DNA from: Cercospora beticola
Taxonomy: Eukaryota > Ascomycota > Dothideomycetes > Mycosphaerellales > Mycosphaerellaceae
DNA: 64,000 bases
NCBI RefSeq assembly: GCF_033473495.1
Contig: NC_088935.1
Location: 3,100,001 to 3,164,000, forward strand
Direction of reading: 5' to 3'
Positions 33,665 to 43,218 of the stretch are shown piece by piece; position 1 is the first letter of the stretch; every line of letters starts with the position of its first letter. Both the position numbers and the translations under genes were made by a program. The notes under the pieces are model-generated. The model saw only the letters and a program-made list of their open reading frames with translations. It made no database searches and was not told the DNA's origin.

Positions 33665-34264
33665 CGTTCCACGCGTGGCGAGCAGTCTGAGCTGCTTCCG
33701 ATGTGGGTGAACTGAAGCAGAGAGCACGCGAATAATGTTTGCGGGAGAGGCTCGTCGTTGGTGGGGCGTGCCTGCCTCTGCAGTGCAGGCTTCCGCTCCC
33801 GCACGAGACGCCGCCGCGTCGTGTCGTACACGCGTTTGCTCCCCGCGCTGCCCGTGAGATACTGTATGGCCGTCAGCAGTTCTCCGCCCCATGTGCTTCA
33901 CGAACGTGTCCTGCGAATGGCCACCGCCTAGAATCTTGCTTTGGTCGCGGCAAAGATGTGCTAAAATTGTGTCATTGCTCGTTATATGGAGTCAACCATT
34001 CAACGCCGTCCGGTCGCCCTTATCTCGCTACTGCAATGAGCGGCGACGTGGTGCTAGTTCTCGTAGGTCTCCATACTTCCGCGAGGATCCATGATAGTAT
34101 CGTCTCATCATGCAAACCGAACGCCTAGGTGTGCCTATGTGCCACGGTTCTTCTCAGAAAATGCCAAATTCCCATCCTCCACCCATGCCTCGTCCAAACC
34201 ATCCCCGGGCTTATCGCCTCGAATTCCGGTAGTAGTCCATGTAGTAGTCCTCCAGAAGACGTTC
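33665..34264. other. upstream region of the 856-residue gene
   Basis: 600 bp between two minus-strand genes. Nothing beyond the expected promoter and terminator space is seen. Confidence 0.4.
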
Positions 34265-35422
34265 CTAACGTCGTCCGCCACCACTGCCACCACCACTGCC
34301 CATCTTACGGATTTGCGCCAAAACAATGGGAGTCAGGATTGGCGCAATCGTCGTCCAGTGCTCTTTTCCTTTCTCCACCCATGGTCCAATGTCGTACTTG
34401 CCAATCTTGATACTGGGCGGTGGCTTGTCCCGGCCATCACGACCGCCTCGCCTGTCTCGTGATCTGTCGCTGTACCTGTCGTAGTCGTCGTAATCGTCTC
34501 GCCTCCTCCTGCTGCCGTCACGGCGCCGTGCCGGTGCACGGTCATTGTAATCGTCGTCGCGGCGTCTGCGAGGGGGCCGGTCTGAATGATATGGGTCGTC
34601 GTCATAGTCGCGCGGAGGACGTCCACCGTATCCATCGGCACTTCGTCCCCGGCGACGACGTGGGCGGTAGTCGTCTTCGTCCGAATAATCATCGTATTCA
34701 CGACGTGGCCGAGGACGTCGCTCACTCTTTTGACGAGATGGAATAGGGTCGGCTCCGTATTCTACGGGAGGTGGCCGATCGCCTCGCCTGCGTGGAGGGT
34801 AGTCGTCGTCGTAGGGTGGACGCTCATCGCGATCTCGTCTTCGCCGCGGCGGACCTTCATCGTAGCCGCCGCGCGTGGTGCCTGAGATAGCGCTGTCGGG
34901 CGGAGGGTAGTCGTTTCTCTTGGAACGCCGTGGGCGGTCATCATATGCCGAATCGTCGTTGGAGCGCGGCATCTTGTTGCGTGGAGTGTACTTGGAGCTC
35001 TTGTGATGCTCGCCCTCGTCGGACTCGTAGCCGTCGCGCAGATCGCGAAACTGCTTGTCGCGGGGTCGGTTCTTAGCCTCGAGATCGGGAGCGCGACCGC
35101 CCAGATAAGAAGCCTCGTCGGGGAACTGAGGGCGTTCGTCGGGGTTCAGTCGACTGCGCGAGCCTTCTCTCTTGAGAGCAGGTTTGAGGGTGGCGCCAAG
35201 TGGAGGCAAAGGGATGTGTGCGGGTGGATCTGCGTCGAGGGGCGCAGCTCGGCGACCACGAACGTCGTCTGTGGGTTGTGGATCGCCGCGGTAGTCGGGA
35301 TATGGTGCGGCAGACATGCTGGTAGTGCTATTGCTACTACTGCTGCTGCTGGAAGTGCTGCTGCTGCTGCTGTCGCGCAGGAGAAGGGCGGTGGCGGCGG
35401 AGGTGGAGCGAGGGAAGTTCAT
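34265..35422 (-). CDS. Arg/Asp-rich low-complexity protein
   Basis: One open frame of 385 residues. Residues 20-35 are nearly all Ser/Thr, encoded by a GCT/TGC-type trinucleotide run. The bulk consists of repeated RRRRD, DRPPRRR and YDDDY clusters, like an alternating-charge RD or RS-like domain. The end is more ordered: KIGKYDIGPWVEKGKEHW, a short hydrophobic stretch (IAPILTPIVLAQI) and a Gly/Arg tail. The true start could be the Met at residue 36 (ATG at 35317), which would drop the poly-Ser leader. It may be an RNA-associated condensate-type protein, but no family is recognised. Confidence 0.62.
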   Translation of the reverse strand: MNFPRSTSAATALLLRDSSSSSTSSSSSSSNSTTSMSAAPYPDYRGDPQPTDDVRGRRAAPLDADPPAHIPLPPLGATLKPALKREGSRSRLNPDERPQFPDEASYLGGRAPDLEAKNRPRDKQFRDLRDGYESDEGEHHKSSKYTPRNKMPRSNDDSAYDDRPRRSKRNDYPPPDSAISGTTRGGYDEGPPRRRRDRDERPPYDDDYPPRRRGDRPPPVEYGADPIPSRQKSERRPRPRREYDDYSDEDDYRPRRRRGRSADGYGGRPPRDYDDDPYHSDRPPRRRRDDDYNDRAPARRRDGSRRRRDDYDDYDRYSDRSRDRRGGRDGRDKPPPSIKIGKYDIGPWVEKGKEHWTTIAPILTPIVLAQIRKMGSGGGSGGGRR

Positions 35423-35555
35423 AGGCCATCAGCTGATGGGCGCATGTGCGGTGAGGTGAGCCGTTTCGAGCGTGCCTGGTTTGTGCTGCACGATGATGTG
35501 CCTCCGCCAGCGGCAACCCAGCCACCTCGAACTGTATTGTGGCGTGCACACGAGG

Positions 35556-37030
35556 ATGGCCTTGGAACAGATTTGCCAGGAGATCCTCGACTCCCTGCAC
35601 GGTCCTCTGCGTGACCAGCTGAACATGTTTTATGCAACATCACAAGACGAAGAGTTTCGAAAACAGCAACACGGTCCCGCAGGCATGATGGCAGACACTC
35701 AAGAATCCCAACGAGCATGTATCGCAAAACTACTGAGCTTCAGGACAAGCAGTGGGTCAAGGCGTACGGAGACCACAACACCGCCGATGTATTACTGGCT
35801 GCCACCTACGCCTCTCGCAGCAAAAAGGCTACCGTCGCTAACAACACCGGCCTGCACGAATTCTGAAAGAAGGCGCCCTTGACGCAGATAGCTTAGCAAT
35901 GCTTTGGGCTACAGGAAGGCCGGAATATGATCGTCGACAATGTCCCTATCAAGTGCAAGGTAGGCGATGTTGGACACTCCTCCAAGAATGGTCAACTTCT
36001 AGGTCGGCCAGAGTTGGTCGACGTACAAGAGGAACTGCGCGACTTTCTCCGTGATGCGATTGAGATCTCAAACGCTTCTCTGGTGTTCTTCACGGGACCA
36101 TTAGCGCACGAAAGCTACAAGAAGAACACGAAACGTACCCGCAATCACCGATTGTATCTGTCGGAGGCGGATGCTCAAATTGGCACTGGACCGTATGTCG
36201 AATTACACTTCGATGGAGACGGGATTCACGGTTTGCTCACATCGTCGCCTCATATGTTCAACGCTGTGGAGGGCGGCATGCCAATCGCGGCGGCACTCCA
36301 GAACGGGCTATGTCGAGACTTTATGTACAGCCTCCTAGAACGAAAGAAGCCGGATCTCAGCTTTATCGATCTGACAATGGCTAAGCTAATGGGAGTGGAA
36401 GGCCCTGTGCAGATCCAGAAGCACTTCGGAGTTCATCTCATACTAGAGACGGCCGCTGGACAATCCGTTCAATCACAATTGACCAAGAACGCCGCTGTAC
36501 ATTCGGCAGTCGAGCCAGTCAAGCCATTTGTTTGCCAAGAATGTGGCAAGTCTTTCGCTCGTCGAGACGGTCTGACCGCGCACGCCATCGTACATTCGAG
36601 TGTCAAGCCATTCGTTTGCCCAAAATGTGGCAAGTCTTTCACTCGTCAAAACAATCTGTCCCAGCACGCTATTGTACACTCGGGTGTCAAACGATTCGTC
36701 TGCGATGTGTACGGATGTGGCAAGTCTTTCGTTCATCGAAAAGATTTGACCCGGCACGTCAAGAAGGAGCATGCTAACCTGGAGCCTTTCGAAAAACGAG
36801 ACACGAGGTGTAAGCAGCAAGTTACAGAAGGAAGGCGAGTCAGCCCTAGGGGACTGAGCTGGCTCCGCGAGGGACAGGGATATGAAGGCTCAAAAAGCAG
36901 AAAGGGATATCAAGACTACTTGGGCGGCGAATATGGAAGGTTTCGGAAGCGATGTTACCAGGTTCAGAGAACGAACAGTAGAAAGAGGCAAAAGATGGAA
37001 GATGGAAGATACCCAGAACACGCGAAGTGA
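35556..37030 (+). pseudogene. C2H2 zinc-finger protein gene with two frameshifts
   Basis: Coding similarity to itself continues through three frames. Frame A runs from ATG 35556 to about 35719 (EICQEIL-type opening, QQHGPAGMMADTQES). Frame B runs from about 35720 to TGA 35866 (ELQDKQWVKAYGDH, AATYASRSKKATVANN). Frame C runs from about 35863 to 35959 (LKEGALDADSLAMLWATG). A 43-nt intron (35960..36002, GTAGGC...TCTAG) then leads into an intact frame to 37030. Each switch equals loss of one base. The 3' part holds three C2H2 fingers (CQEC, CPKC, CDVYGC starts, each with an Hx3-5H end) and a basic tail. It is either a young pseudogene or two assembly errors; the downstream 340 codons have no stop. 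Confidence 0.7.
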
Positions 37031-37839
37031 GACGACAAGTGGAAAACGTCGGGCTCGCAGAGTCTGACAACCTTGTACACAGTGGCAGCTCTATCGCTTC
37101 AGTTGACGCTCCCTCCAACACTCTTTGCACGATAAAAACAGCATCCCGGAATTGATTCTTATCGCGTGCCTTCACACCACACGCACCGCTCCATTTCGCA
37201 AAGACACTGTTGGCGCATGCCTTGTTCACCTGGCGTGTCGAGCCACGCACATCTCACCACGCACGTCTCGTCATCCGCCAGCGCTGCTGACTCCTCCCGC
37301 ACGAGCACGCGAGCTGAGAAGAAAAACACTGCCCGACGCACAGCTCATCATCTGATGCATGGATTGCCCGGGCTCACGGGGTCATGGCTGTTTCTGATGC
37401 ATCGCCCATCACACTTCCGTGCCCGCCGCGACCGCAACAGACCTGGCTCCGCCCTCTCTCCCGCCCGTGTGAGATCGAGATGCGCACGAGCCCGAGAATC
37501 GGCGCCGGCTGCTCGGCCGGCGACGACCATGGCGACCTGTGCTCAACGGCCCGAGCTGCCTGCAGCGGTCATTTGAAGCCTCAGGCAGCATTATTGGCAA
37601 CGACTGCCCGTCAACGACTTCCTTTCCCTATGCAATACGCAATCGCACCAAATGCCCTACTTCGAACTGTACAAGTCCGATGACCTTGAAGCGCCCATGT
37701 CACTTCCCCAGATTGTAACAATGGACTACGAAGCTGTGTTGGAGCTGGGCTCTGCTTTGTCCAGTGCTCAACACACCGGAAACGGTAGGCAGAGTGCATC
37801 GATCAATCACGATTTCTTTATTCTCGCAAACTATACCTG
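37031..37839. other. region upstream of the kinase-like gene, possible extra 5' exon
   Basis: CT-rich leader sequence lies at about 37160-37500. An ATG at 37721 opens a short frame to a GTAGGC donor-like site at 37785, which could be a first exon, but no splice to the downstream frame kept phase in my trials. Confidence 0.35.
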
Positions 37840-40584
37840 ATGCTCAGCTGCAAGCTCAACCCAAACGTCCACAGTACAGTCACAGCTTGCTTCGTGTGCA
37901 GCAAAATGGTTCAATACCGCCTTGCATCGCCAGACTCGTCGTCGCAGACTTCGGAGGAATCCACACAAGAAATTGGCATTTACCATATTACCGAGCATGG
38001 TTCCACTTATGGTATACCGGAAAAACTGGTAGCATCGTCAACATCTGCCATAGACAGTAATGGGGTAGATTGGACGCTCTCCTTTCCCATCACTCCTCAC
38101 CGTCCCGTTGGTACTGAACTACGATCTCATCTGGTGCAGACGCCTTTGCCAAAGCCTCCGCCGCCCGGCAGCTGGCCACAGACAAAACAGGTATCCGCTC
38201 CTCCAACCTCGCCCAGCGGCTCTCTCATTCTCAATCGTCCAACACCAAGGCCTCCCGGAGCTTTCCCACCAACTACTCCATATGCGAACAGGATTGCTCC
38301 AGCACAAGATAGCCCAAATGTAACAGAAACTCTTGTTCCAGGGAGTGTACTACCATCGCAATCTACATGGCTCGCAAAGCGAAGACAGTACAAGCCGAAT
38401 GGAAAATCGTACAAATCGACAGGATCAAAAGTCGTCATGGCCCCTGTGGGTGTGCCTACTGGTCCTCAAAAACACGGCATCGAGCGTAGTTGGGTAACAT
38501 GGTACCACGATGGCTCCACTCGCAATTTCATTCCAGCAGTCGCTACTGAAATTGTTGGAAAAGCCGAGGACGTGGACTGGGACGGTATCATGTACCTCTT
38601 GCAAACAACGAATCATGCTCATATCATTAGGCTGCTCGATGGCAGTCACCTGCCCAAACGAGATCCATTGGCTGGACAATTTGTGCGCTACCCGCCCGGC
38701 CCGGAAGGAAATTTTGTCGAAAAGTCGGCCACAGATTTGGGGAATCTGGCGGGATGGGACGAGAAACAGTGGAAGGAGCAACGACGTCGGTGGCGGGACG
38801 GGCGCTTCTCCACCGATCTTAAAGTGTTGCCCGGTTTCTTCCCACATCCATTCCTAGTCTGGGAGCGCATGGACGGCAGGCAGCTTGGCGTTACACTGAC
38901 AAAGCGCCCGAATGGTGTCGAGGAAGAGTTTGTGTGGTACTTTCTCGTCTCCCTCTTGGATGCGGTGCGCTGGCTTCATCATGGCCTCCCCGAGCGATTA
39001 CGGCCTGAGGACGACTGGAGACCGGTGGTCCACAACAATATCAATCCCGATACTATCTGGTTGAATCGCCCTTGGAAGAGGGAGCTTCGCTACGGCACTC
39101 TCAAACTCGGCGATTTCTCACGTGCGGTCGTACTCGATCCCATTTCTACCAACTCACTCAATTCCAGTGTGCGCGACGAGAGATTCCAATCCGTTTCGCA
39201 CAAGAAGCACCCTCAACAGGAAGACTTTGAGGCTCCAGAGCTGTCATGGCTACTTGACACTGACCCTAAAAAAGATGCAGGCAATTTTGGGGGACAGAGC
39301 TCTACGAGCTGCCACCCGGTTGGTGGAAAAAGTGACATTTGGAGTATAGGTGCTGTCGCAGTGGCTCTCATGGGCGGCATATGGATCGACCCCGGCGATT
39401 CAACACTGCTGCGATGGTCAAGCATAACAAGGGAACGAGCATTTGTGCTCCAAACACTCCAGCTCTATAAGCTGGGCGGGAAGAGATGGGATATTACACT
39501 CTTGCCACAGAACTATTCACGAACTCTGAGAGCAGTGCTCGAGAGAATGCTGACCCTAGACCCAAAACGCAGAACAGATGCGATAGAAGCATTGGCCTTA
39601 GCAAGAAAGGGATACGAGAAGTGGGCGACAGAGCGTGTGCCTTCACAATATGAGGATAACACTGAAGATGGTATCGAGAGCGACAACGGAGCGGGTAATG
39701 ACGCAGATGATGAGAATGCTGGCAGCCCTCTGCGTCGGCCTCCGGTGGATCATTTCAAAGTAACGCAGGCGATTAAGCGCCCTTCTTCCGGTTTCAGAAG
39801 AGCTGGAGTAGAGGATTTCGACGATGACGAAGACTCGAGCGAAAACAGTAGACCCGCTAAGAAGAGGAAGCCTAGCGAGCCGCAAACGCCATCTGAACAA
39901 CGACCGAATGCACTAGCACAGAGTCCGCCCCTGCAGCGAAACGGCATTACCAGCCCATCTCATGCAGCTACCTCTTCTGCAGGTCAGGGAAACGGTTCTC
40001 GGAATGGTCCAAGAACCTTGTTGAAGCCTTCTCGTCGCGCTGCCACTCCGCACCCGGGTCAGAAGAAGAGCGTGTCGTTTAATCCAAGACCACAGTACGG
40101 ACCACAGGCCCTGCAGCGAGAGTCGACTTTGTCGCCCGGGCCCAGCCCCATTTCGGACACACCCGACACTATTTTGCAATCAAGTAATGTACGAAAACCG
40201 GCTCAGAAAGGCTCGGGCCTAGTATCTCGGCCAACGTACGACCGGACGCATAATTCTTTTGGCGTCACGAAACGCAAAAGTTCTGCTCTCGCTCCGAGAA
40301 CGGTAGGAGTTTCAGAGCACAGCGGCTCCAATGGGTTGTCTCCAAGGAATGTCACGTCCAAGCCGCTTCGGAAAGAGCAGGTCACCGCACCTCGAGGTCT
40401 CCCAAAGAATCAAACGTGGAAGGCAACAGACCAAATCGAATTTGCAGCACCCTGGAGTGCCCAAGGTCCCACACTTCGTCCGAGACGCCCGTCTTCTTCT
40501 CTGCGCCAAGCTCAGCTTGACGCTGAAAGCGTTGACAGCTCCGCCATCGAAGAGCTGCCCAAGAGCTGGTGTGTGGTATTGTGA
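37840..40584 (+). CDS. protein-kinase-like protein, probable pseudokinase, with C-terminal CaaX box
   Basis: The frame gives 914 residues. The N-terminal 180 residues are Pro/Ser-rich. The kinase-like domain (about 195-600) has the lobe pattern of a kinase, but the catalytic loop HRD reads H398-N-N (VHNNINPDTIW) and the DFG motif reads D425-F-S; no VAxK lysine is evident. SDIWSIGAVAVALM matches subdomain IX. A long disordered Ser/Pro/Arg-rich tail ends in C-V-V-L, a canonical CaaX box predicted to be geranylgeranylated (X = Leu), so the protein may be membrane-tethered. The start is uncertain: sequence before ATG 37906 looks like an intron 3' end (GTGTGCAG), so the first 22 residues may not be real. 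Confidence 0.75.
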   Translation: MLSCKLNPNVHSTVTACFVCSKMVQYRLASPDSSSQTSEESTQEIGIYHITEHGSTYGIPEKLVASSTSAIDSNGVDWTLSFPITPHRPVGTELRSHLVQTPLPKPPPPGSWPQTKQVSAPPTSPSGSLILNRPTPRPPGAFPPTTPYANRIAPAQDSPNVTETLVPGSVLPSQSTWLAKRRQYKPNGKSYKSTGSKVVMAPVGVPTGPQKHGIERSWVTWYHDGSTRNFIPAVATEIVGKAEDVDWDGIMYLLQTTNHAHIIRLLDGSHLPKRDPLAGQFVRYPPGPEGNFVEKSATDLGNLAGWDEKQWKEQRRRWRDGRFSTDLKVLPGFFPHPFLVWERMDGRQLGVTLTKRPNGVEEEFVWYFLVSLLDAVRWLHHGLPERLRPEDDWRPVVHNNINPDTIWLNRPWKRELRYGTLKLGDFSRAVVLDPISTNSLNSSVRDERFQSVSHKKHPQQEDFEAPELSWLLDTDPKKDAGNFGGQSSTSCHPVGGKSDIWSIGAVAVALMGGIWIDPGDSTLLRWSSITRERAFVLQTLQLYKLGGKRWDITLLPQNYSRTLRAVLERMLTLDPKRRTDAIEALALARKGYEKWATERVPSQYEDNTEDGIESDNGAGNDADDENAGSPLRRPPVDHFKVTQAIKRPSSGFRRAGVEDFDDDEDSSENSRPAKKRKPSEPQTPSEQRPNALAQSPPLQRNGITSPSHAATSSAGQGNGSRNGPRTLLKPSRRAATPHPGQKKSVSFNPRPQYGPQALQRESTLSPGPSPISDTPDTILQSSNVRKPAQKGSGLVSRPTYDRTHNSFGVTKRKSSALAPRTVGVSEHSGSNGLSPRNVTSKPLRKEQVTAPRGLPKNQTWKATDQIEFAAPWSAQGPTLRPRRPSSSLRQAQLDAESVDSSAIEELPKSWCVVL

Positions 40585-40701
40585 GAGGAAATTGCCGTTT
40601 CTACGCATGAAAAAGCGGCGCATCGGATCAATACTATCGCAAGAGCTGCACTTCGCCATTGTCGTATTTTCAAATATGTAATCAGTATAACATTTCATTT
40701 C

Positions 40702-42030
40702 TCACAGATGACTGTCTCTGCCAGTGCTGGAATTGACCTCAAGATCTCTCAACTCTCTCTTAGGCGCCGTACTCTCATGTGCTCCCTTCCACTTCACATT
40801 AGGATCCTTCCACGCCCAAGCACGATCCCTCTCCTCTCCATTACCCTTCCCACTCAGCACATTCGCCATATACTTGCCGATGATCGGCAAAAACTTATAA
40901 CTATGAAACGACCCTCCTGTAGCAAAGTAGAGATTCTTCAATCGAGCATCGGGATGTTGGCAAAGCAGCCAATCTTGAGTAGGGGTATAGGCGTCCCAGC
41001 ATAATCGCCAATAATCTGGTTCTTTCTGCGAGAACATTGGCATGACTTTGGTACTCATCTCCCTGATGGCTTCGCGTTTCAGGTTCTCTGGAACGATATG
41101 CTGGTCGCGTTCGGGTGGGACGGAGATTCTGTGACCAGAAGGTGTTTGGATGGTATTTTTGAATGTGTTGGAGTCTGTGTACTTGAGTAGACAGTTCTCT
41201 TTTGGGGGTGGAATGACTTCTCCGTTCTCACCGTATACCACAACGGGCATCTTGCTGAGTTGATTCATCTCCGATGGAGACATTTTGTAGTGAACCACTC
41301 CCACCCCTGCGGCACTGACTTGTCGTTCTACTCGCTGAGCTTCTGTGATATTAAGCTGGTCTTCGATTGGAGACATCAAGCTGCTAGTCCATGCACCGGT
41401 GGAGAGCACGATGGTGTCCGCAGTGAGGATGCGACCATCTTTTGTATGGACACCTTTCACACTGCAGTCGTCGTTTAAGATAATGTGGTCCACTGTGCCA
41501 ATACCATACTTCACGCCTTTCGAAATAGCCGCATTCATAATGCTCGCCGTCGCGGCAGAAGCATCACACCATCCTGCTTCAGGATTCCAATACGCCTTAG
41601 TGAATCCTCGCAAATCCGTGCCTTTCAGAATACCATTCCAGTGATCGTTGAGCTTTTCCAAGGCAATATCTTCAGTGGGATCATGCCCTCTTTCACGGAA
41701 TACACTTCGGATTCGGTCTGCCAAATCGCTTCCTTCCCGATCCAGCATGATCCAGCCTGTTTTATGATAGTAGTGCCGCAACTCTGGCCATTCTGCCCAA
41801 GCCTTCATGGCCTCGTAGGCGAGATTTGCGTAGAAAGCGCTGCTGTAATCGGCACGAATAATCTTGTTGATATCGGTGCTTGCTGCCGGGTCTGGCGATG
41901 GCGGGGTCTGATCGATGACAGTGATATTGGAAGCATCTTTGTATTGGGAAGCTAGGTGATATGCTGTCGAAGCACCGAATACGCCAGTTCCAACGATGAG
42001 AATCGTCTTTTCTTCTTGTAAGACAGCCAT
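40702..42030 (-). CDS. FAD-dependent oxidoreductase, fructosyl-amino-acid oxidase/sarcosine oxidase type
   Basis: A single open frame of 442 residues. The N-terminal Rossmann motif is VGTGVFGAS (13-21), with Asp40 closing the second strand (NITVIDQ). The DAO-superfamily middle and the C-terminal segment (CWDAYTPTQDWLL, LYFATGGSFHSYKFLPIIGKY) match amadoriases and related oxidases that act on glycated or N-methyl amino acids with O2, releasing H2O2. The Cys in RLCWDAY is a candidate for covalent FAD attachment, as known for this group. No peroxisomal C-terminal tripeptide is evident (ends DSHL, SKL-like only loosely). Convergent with the kinase-like gene, 117 bp apart. Confidence 0.85.
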   Translation of the reverse strand: MAVLQEEKTILIVGTGVFGASTAYHLASQYKDASNITVIDQTPPSPDPAASTDINKIIRADYSSAFYANLAYEAMKAWAEWPELRHYYHKTGWIMLDREGSDLADRIRSVFRERGHDPTEDIALEKLNDHWNGILKGTDLRGFTKAYWNPEAGWCDASAATASIMNAAISKGVKYGIGTVDHIILNDDCSVKGVHTKDGRILTADTIVLSTGAWTSSLMSPIEDQLNITEAQRVERQVSAAGVGVVHYKMSPSEMNQLSKMPVVVYGENGEVIPPPKENCLLKYTDSNTFKNTIQTPSGHRISVPPERDQHIVPENLKREAIREMSTKVMPMFSQKEPDYWRLCWDAYTPTQDWLLCQHPDARLKNLYFATGGSFHSYKFLPIIGKYMANVLSGKGNGEERDRAWAWKDPNVKWKGAHESTAPKRELRDLEVNSSTGRDSHL

Positions 42031-42385
42031 AGCGGATGCAAGTGAGTATCGAAACTGTATAATAATTTAGTAATAGGCAGAAGCTCTAGCTTGTAGTATC
42101 TCAGAAAGCTTCACCAGGAAGCCGCGACTCCTGCAGCTACCTTGATTTTGGCATGGAAACAAGCCGGCCAACTCAAAACAAATACGCAAAGTCTTGGATT
42201 CGCGATATGAACAGCCTGCAGGTTCACAGTACAGGTGGAGAAGTGTATAGCGCGGAGCGGGCCGAAAGCCACGTGCACGAAAAATTACTTCACATACTTC
42301 ATCTCCTGCACTTCAAACTCGATTTTTAGCACCTTACGAGGTCCAAAAACGATCGCAATTAGAGCCATTTGAAGCAAAAAGAAAG
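42031..42385. other. upstream region of the FAD oxidoreductase gene
   Basis: 355 bp between the oxidoreductase start and the tRNA. Nothing specific is seen apart from the tRNA terminator. Confidence 0.4.
42376..42380 (-). terminator. Pol III terminator of tRNA-Asp
   Basis: A TTTTT run on the minus strand begins 6 nt after the discriminator base of the tRNA gene. Confidence 0.7.
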
Positions 42386-42489
42386 CTCTCCATCAGGGAA
42401 TCGAACCCTGGTCTCCCGCGCTTGTGGCAGGCGTCCTAAGATGCCTTTTTGCTGACAAGCGGAAATCATGACCACTAGACCAATGAAGA
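42386..42489 (-). tRNA. tRNA-Asp (anticodon GTC) with a 32-nt intron
   Basis: The seven acceptor pairs form between TCTTCAT at the 5' end and ATGGAGA at the 3' end, with one G-T wobble, then discriminator G. The D-arm has AGTGGTCA. The anticodon stem TCCGC pairs with GCGGG. The anticodon loop TTGTCA-C carries GTC at 42456..42454. The intron 42452..42421 sits after position 37, the canonical site. The T-arm is CAGGG-TTCGATT-CCCTG. Mature length is 72 nt before CCA. The B-box GGTTCGATTCC is perfect. Confidence 0.93.
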
Positions 42490-43218
42490 GAATATTGAGC
42501 TATTTCTATGCAATCTTTGGATTCTACTGCACTATATACCTCATTCGTTGGCCTGGGGTAGCAGCCACGCAAGAGAGCTGCTTCCATAGGCTCAGGGTGA
42601 CTTGGAAATCTTCGTGCTATGGTACAGAAGTGTTTCGTGCAGATGAACGAGTGCACAAACAATTTCGAGGCACTAAAAGTAGTCTGATTGCTATGAGAAG
42701 GCCACGAGAAAGGGCGGCCTGAGATCCTCGTCAGTCGCTGTCAGAGGATTGATTCAGTTTTGGTACGGCACTGCTACCGATGGCTCAAGAGAGTGATTTG
42801 CAGTAAATTCCTTTACGGAGACAGTACATTGTGATGGCAATTCGTGTATTCGATTTCCGTTGTTGTCTGCGCTTACCCACGACCAGCTGATGTGACGCTG
42901 GATTGTCATGTCGCGTTGCGCTGAAATCGCAGATATTTAGGAATTCGAGGATGTTGTTGCCTTTGTAACATTTGCTGCCGAAGCGCCTGCCATAGCACTC
43001 CAGGCGCGCATCAAAGTGTGCATTGCACTGAATCTGCTTCGACCTCAGCTGTCACTTCAGCCCGCGTACTTGAATCGCGATGCCATGAAAATTCTCCTCA
43101 CAAGTACGACACTGTACTCCAGGCTGAGGGATGATGACTCTACAGACCTTGCTGTGAGCCATACTACAAGCAATCCCAAGAGTGGTCCATGTCATTGTTC
43201 CTCACACCCACACAGGGC
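42490..43218. other. intergenic region between the tRNA and the regulator gene
   Basis: About 730 bp downstream of the regulator stop. No gene or RNA is recognised. Confidence 0.4.
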
